DNA from: Lachnospiraceae bacterium MC2017
GTDB taxonomy: Bacteria; Bacillota; Clostridia; Lachnospirales; Lachnospiraceae
Assembly (NCBI GenBank): GCA_000701625.1
Contig: KL370805.1
Location: 2,440 to 66,439 of the forward strand
DNA: 64,000 bases
Reading direction: 5' to 3'
Made by a program: the position numbers and the translations under genes. This document shows positions 61,166 to 64,000 of the stretch, one piece after another. The notes beneath the pieces are model-generated. The model did not search any database and had not been told where the DNA came from. It saw nothing but the letters and a program-made list of their open reading frames with translations. The number at the start of each line of letters is the position of its first letter. Within the stretch, counting starts at the first letter, position 1.

Positions 61166-62257
61166 ATGAGTAAAAAATTTAAGTCACTTTGTATCACAAT
61201 ATCAGCAATAATGATCCTCACAGGCTGCCGAAGCTCAGCACCTGCAGCAGATGCCACACAGAGCACGACCGCTGCCGAAGTAGTAGAAAACATTGCTGAT
61301 GTCGAGGTTCAGGACACCGCTGAAACCACTGAAGCAAACGCAGCATCCGAAAGTACCGCATCCGACGAATCACCTGAAAGTTTACTTGTAGAGGGCGCGG
61401 TTCCCGTAACATGGGAACCCTCATCCGAACACCTGATCATAGAGACCGACGAAGCGAAAGAACTCTATGACCGCATAAAATCCGAAGACTATCCGTCACT
61501 TGAGGAGCTTAAAACCCACCCTGTGATCGCTCAGATCGATTCTCTTTCTGCGTACTATATCGCACTTTACGGAAAGACTTCCGAGATCGATACTCCAGAA
61601 CGTGACCAGATTCGCGAAGATGTCTTAAATGAATTTCTCGCAATAGGCTCTGCCAGAACCGAGAGCACAGATCCGGACACAGGACGCACAAAATATGTTT
61701 ACGACGGACCTCTTAAGAAAAACTTTGAGATGGAACTGGTACTTGGCCTTCCCGCTTCCGGCAAATCCACCAGAGTTACCGATCCTGACAGCGAAGAATC
61801 ACAGTCTTTCATCCTTGACTGCGATGTAATAAAGGAACTGATACCGGAATATAAGGAATCTCACGGATGTGCTGCTGACGCCGTTCACATGGAAAGCGTT
61901 ATGATCATGGACAAGGCAATAAAAACCTTTACTGAAGGTGAGCTGAAAGGAACCAACGTGATCATCCCGCTGGTTGCCGCTGATTACGCTTCCCTTATGG
62001 AAACCTATATCAAACCTTTTGAGGACGCAGGATATAACGTAAGAGCAAAGTTCGTTCCATGTGAAGTAAATGTCAGTATGGCACGAAACGTAGCAAGAGA
62101 GCTGGAAACAGGCCGGATCATCAACAGTGCTGTTGTTTTCTCCTTTGGTACAAAACCTGAAGAAGTCTATGATAAACTCGCTCCTATGATCAACAAAAAG
62201 GGAATACCTTACGGCTATGACGAGGAAGAAGAGGAAGAACTCGAAAACGCAGCATAA
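61166..62257 (+). CDS. Lipoprotein with zeta-toxin-like P-loop kinase domain
   Basis: 363 residues. A signal peptide with the lipobox LTGC (Cys21) and a Ser/Thr/Glu/Ala-rich linker (22-75) precede a helical region (90-165). A P-loop kinase fold follows from about residue 187: Walker A GLPASGKST (194-202), DCDVIKELIPEY (218-229, the zeta-type Asp motif), HMES (241-244), and Arg-rich MARNVARELETGR (305-317). This order matches zeta/PezT toxins, which phosphorylate UDP-sugars, but those are cytoplasmic, whereas this protein is predicted to be outside the cell on a lipid anchor. No epsilon-type antitoxin gene is adjacent. The C-terminus is a run of Glu. CAGGGGG precedes the ATG. It is co-transcribed with the nucleotidase. 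The family call is moderate; activity and location are inferred. Confidence 0.72.
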   Translation: MSKKFKSLCITISAIMILTGCRSSAPAADATQSTTAAEVVENIADVEVQDTAETTEANAASESTASDESPESLLVEGAVPVTWEPSSEHLIIETDEAKELYDRIKSEDYPSLEELKTHPVIAQIDSLSAYYIALYGKTSEIDTPERDQIREDVLNEFLAIGSARTESTDPDTGRTKYVYDGPLKKNFEMELVLGLPASGKSTRVTDPDSEESQSFILDCDVIKELIPEYKESHGCAADAVHMESVMIMDKAIKTFTEGELKGTNVIIPLVAADYASLMETYIKPFEDAGYNVRAKFVPCEVNVSMARNVARELETGRIINSAVVFSFGTKPEEVYDKLAPMINKKGIPYGYDEEEEEELENAA

Positions 62258-62278
62258 TTCATACAAACCGATGATTTT

Positions 62279-62327
62279 GTGATAAAAAGTCCTGCGGCTG
62301 ATAAAAGACCGCAGGACTTTTTATCAC
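62279..62327. terminator. Strong bidirectional terminator
   Basis: A perfect 19-bp stem runs from GTGATAAAAAGTCCTGCGG to its complement ending at 62327, with an 11-nt loop. A- and T-runs inside the arms make it effective for both the lipoprotein operon (+) and the converging nitroreductase gene (-). Confidence 0.9.
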
Positions 62328-62341
62328 AAACTCTTACATCA

Positions 62342-62866
62342 TTAGATGTAATAAACATAGTTTTCTTTTCTGCGCGCAGGCTCTTTAGCCGGCTCTGCTG
62401 CGTATCCAAGTGCACAGTGACCTATTCCCTCATACTCATCTTCGATTCCTAGTTTTTTCAGGATATCCTTTCCGAAATCGGACTCAAATTCTTCCTTTGC
62501 TCTATGAATCCAGATACTTGCTACCCCAAGGCTCTCGGCAGCATTCATGAGATTTCCCATTACGAGCGAGCCGTCATACATGTAGGTTCTAACATCCTTC
62601 TTTGCCAACACGATCAGGATAACGGGAGCTCCGTAAAATGGATCAAAACTCTCCTGCCAGCCACCTATCTTTCTATTTTCCTCAGAAATCTCATCACGAA
62701 GTTTTTTATCAGTTACCGCTATGATGATCGGACTCTGCTTTCCCATACCGGTTGCAGCATAGGTGCCTGCTTTAAGGATTGCCTTCAGATCCTCATCCTT
62801 TACCATGTCCGGCTTGAAATTTCTGCAGCTTCTTCTGGATTCCAATACTTTCAGGGTTTCGTTCAT
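62342..62866 (-). CDS. Nitroreductase family protein
   Basis: 174 residues. The FMN-binding start is VLESRRSCRNFKPDMV, then ILKAGTYAATGMGKQSP, and a middle block GNLMNAAESLGVASIWIHRA. It ends in IGHCALGYAAEPAKEPARRKENYVYYI. It is a flavin-dependent NAD(P)H oxidoreductase; the substrate is unknown. The start at 62866 has a perfect AGGAGG 7 nt upstream; a longer frame to 62899 is rejected. Confidence 0.92.
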   Translation of the reverse strand: MNETLKVLESRRSCRNFKPDMVKDEDLKAILKAGTYAATGMGKQSPIIIAVTDKKLRDEISEENRKIGGWQESFDPFYGAPVILIVLAKKDVRTYMYDGSLVMGNLMNAAESLGVASIWIHRAKEEFESDFGKDILKKLGIEDEYEGIGHCALGYAAEPAKEPARRKENYVYYI

Positions 62867-63047
62867 TTTTTGTCCTCCTGGTTCACAAATTCCTAGCAAA
62901 CAACTATTATTTCCATACTTGAAGTATCGCCTTTTTCTATATTGTAGTCAAGGGATATTGTTCGAACAAGGTTGATGATCAGCGAAAGGCAGCCGATATA
63001 AAATAGTGGATACTAATGACGAAACTAAAAATGAGGAGGAGTAAATT

Positions 63048-63515
63048 ATGTCAAACTTAGAAACAATCATAGGTGTCATATTGGCCGGATTAGCAGTGTA
63101 TGTTTCAATCCTTGTTGCCTGGTACATAATAATGGCTGTGGCTAACTGGAAGATATTTACAAAGGCAGGTGAAGCCGGCTGGAAATCCCTGATCCCGTTT
63201 CTTAATACATATGTGATCTTCAAGATTGCTTGGAAAGGAAGCATGTTCTGGGCAATGATAGGATCACTTTTACTAGGAAGTATTTTGACAAGCATTGCAG
63301 GAGAAGACGGCGGATTCCTTGCAATACTTGGTGCTGTTCTAGTTTTAGCCAGTTCAGTTATCGATATTATATCCGTGCACAAACTTTCAAAGTCATTCGG
63401 TCATGGTCTTTTATTTACATTAGGACTTATTTTCTTCAGTCCGATATTTACACTGATCTTGGGCTTAGGAAAATCACAGTATATCGGACCGAATGGCGGT
63501 GAAGAGATGCCTTGA
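63048..63515 (+). CDS. DUF5684-like small membrane protein
   Basis: 155 residues with four TM segments. The motif WKIFTKAGEAGWKSLIPFLNTYVIFKIAWK after TM1 is the hallmark of DUF5684 proteins, which often occur near signal peptidases and have no assigned function. AGGAGGAG lies 8 nt before the ATG. A GCCGATAT sequence at 62992-62999 could be a flagellar-type -10, but the -35 is poor. The gene is followed by a GGGACA palindrome and a terminator. Confidence 0.78.
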   Translation: MSNLETIIGVILAGLAVYVSILVAWYIIMAVANWKIFTKAGEAGWKSLIPFLNTYVIFKIAWKGSMFWAMIGSLLLGSILTSIAGEDGGFLAILGAVLVLASSVIDIISVHKLSKSFGHGLLFTLGLIFFSPIFTLILGLGKSQYIGPNGGEEMP

Positions 63516-63530
63516 TGATTTTATGATGAC

Positions 63531-63552
63531 AGGGACAAAAGTACTTTTGTCC
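63531..63552. repeat. 22-bp perfect palindrome (GGGACA REP-like)
   Basis: GGGACAAAAGT is followed directly by its reverse complement. It shares the CAGGGACA/TGTCCC core with the hairpin at 4757-4789. It lies 16 bp after the DUF5684-like stop and before a true terminator. Confidence 0.75.
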
Positions 63553-63623
63553 CCAACATCATATTCTTGCTTTGAAGACGGCACCACCGGAGTTGTAATG
63601 TGAAAATGAGATGAAGTATAAAA

Positions 63624-63659
63624 CCGGGATGACGGACAAGACCGTCATCCCGGTTTTTT
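63624..63659 (+). terminator. Intrinsic terminator
   Basis: CCGGGATGACGG-ACAAGA-CCGTCATCCCGG, a perfect 12-bp stem followed by TTTTTT. It is the probable end of the DUF5684-like transcript. Confidence 0.9.
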
Positions 63660-63694
63660 ATGCTACTATCTCCTGTTAAAAGGAATTTTTATTA

Positions 63695-64000
63695 TTACTG
63701 GATTTTAAGCCTTACTTTGTACTGTGCTGCGCCTTTGCCATTACCATAGATTATGCTTATCCTCGTTGTTCCGGTCTTGTTAACTGTTATGAGTCCTGTG
63801 TTACTGTCAATGCTTGCAACTGAAGGCCTGGAAGATTTATATGACATCGGTTTATTTACCATCTTATTCGTGATAAAACTTTCCGCATATACTTTGTCTC
63901 CTACCTTCAGATTTGTCACCTTCTTAGGCAGATCAGGCATTTCAGAAGTTAAAGTCTGCTCTTCTATCTTCGACCAGCTTCCACGCTTTACTTTTCTATA
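63695..64000 (-). CDS. Big2-like (bacterial Ig-like) domain surface protein, C-terminal part only
   Basis: The reading frame is open to the window edge, so the start is missing; at least 101 residues are visible. The segment KSSRPSVASIDSNTGLITVNKTGTTRISIIYGNGKG is a clear group-2 bacterial Ig repeat (SSxPSVAxVdxxTGlitvxxxGtaxIt), followed by a short KVRLKIQ end. Such domains are stacked in adhesins and cell-wall hydrolases. There is no LPxTG or TM anchor at the visible C-terminus. The identity of the rest is unknown. Confidence 0.75.
   Translation of the reverse strand, partial: YRKVKRGSWSKIEEQTLTSEMPDLPKKVTNLKVGDKVYAESFITNKMVNKPMSYKSSRPSVASIDSNTGLITVNKTGTTRISIIYGNGKGAAQYKVRLKIQ

Noticed and set aside
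62992-62999. Sigma-28 promoter for the DUF5684-like gene
   Set aside because: GCCGATAT fits the -10 but neither TAAA nor the local TATG variant occurs 15-16 bp upstream (TGAT/TTGA instead).

Overview
The window comes from a low-to-moderate GC member of the Clostridia, most likely a flagellated, rumen- or gut-type Lachnospiraceae (inference). The reasons are Gram-positive style ribosome binding sites (AGGAGG/AAAGGAG), sigma-A promoters with 17-bp spacers, lipoproteins with C-terminal lipobox cysteines, two DegV proteins, a tig-clpP-clpX-lon-engB block, a malE/F/G-type sugar ABC system without its own ATPase, and several domains of unknown function typical of this family. It is ordinary chromosome: no phage, integrase, transposase gene, rRNA or CRISPR array was seen. 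Most genes lie on the minus strand.

Layout. 1-1,600: tRNA-Gly, a HAD phosphatase and, upstream of it, a promoter-to-terminator unit of about 440 nt with no sizeable gene. 1.6-4.7 kb (+): DegV protein and a chemotaxis receptor. 4.8-11.3 kb (-): a lipoprotein-export-like ABC module (ATPase, CARDB-type surface protein, MacB-like permease) followed by an MBOAT O-acyltransferase and an SGNH partner, probably an envelope-modification operon. 11.5-15.3 kb: glyA, a PAP2-like membrane protein, a glycosyltransferase and a DUF1653 protein. 15.3-23.9 kb (-): comEA, response regulator, sensor kinase, GerMN protein, comEC, a repeat-rich surface protein and holA. 24-30.9 kb: arginine biosynthesis, argC-GNAT-argJ-argB-argD on the minus strand, divergent from argG (+).

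30.9-33.4 kb: lone LytTR regulator, second DegV, a 179-bp palindromic element and a DUF5721-like gene. 33.4-41.9 kb (-): S1-domain protein, a short YhaN/SbcC-like ATPase paired with a Mre11-fold protein that has lost most metal ligands, a GT-C membrane transferase, a DUF3810 metalloprotease and two COG0523 (CobW) GTPases, one very His-rich and one fused to a YcgQ-like domain. 42-48.4 kb (-): engB, lon, clpX, clpP, tig. 48.6-55.8 kb (-): DJ-1 and CYTH proteins, a LacI regulator, malQ and a carbohydrate ABC importer with two matching LacI-type operators. 55.9-62.3 kb: AIM24-like protein, a 126-bp inverted-repeat element, a second chemotaxis receptor and, on the plus strand, a sigma-28-type promoter driving two lipoproteins: an ecto-5'-nucleotidase and a zeta-toxin-like P-loop kinase. 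62.3-64 kb: nitroreductase, small membrane protein and the 3' end of a Big2-domain surface protein.

The most unusual items are the secreted zeta-like kinase/nucleotidase operon, the degenerate Mre11-fold/YhaN-like pair, the 5' transcription unit at 938-1415, the two unrelated palindromic intergenic elements, and the insertion of a two-component system between comEA and comEC. The four gene-free stretches longer than 300 bases (833-1594, 28900-29303, 32498-32863, 56600-57086) are covered by entries below.
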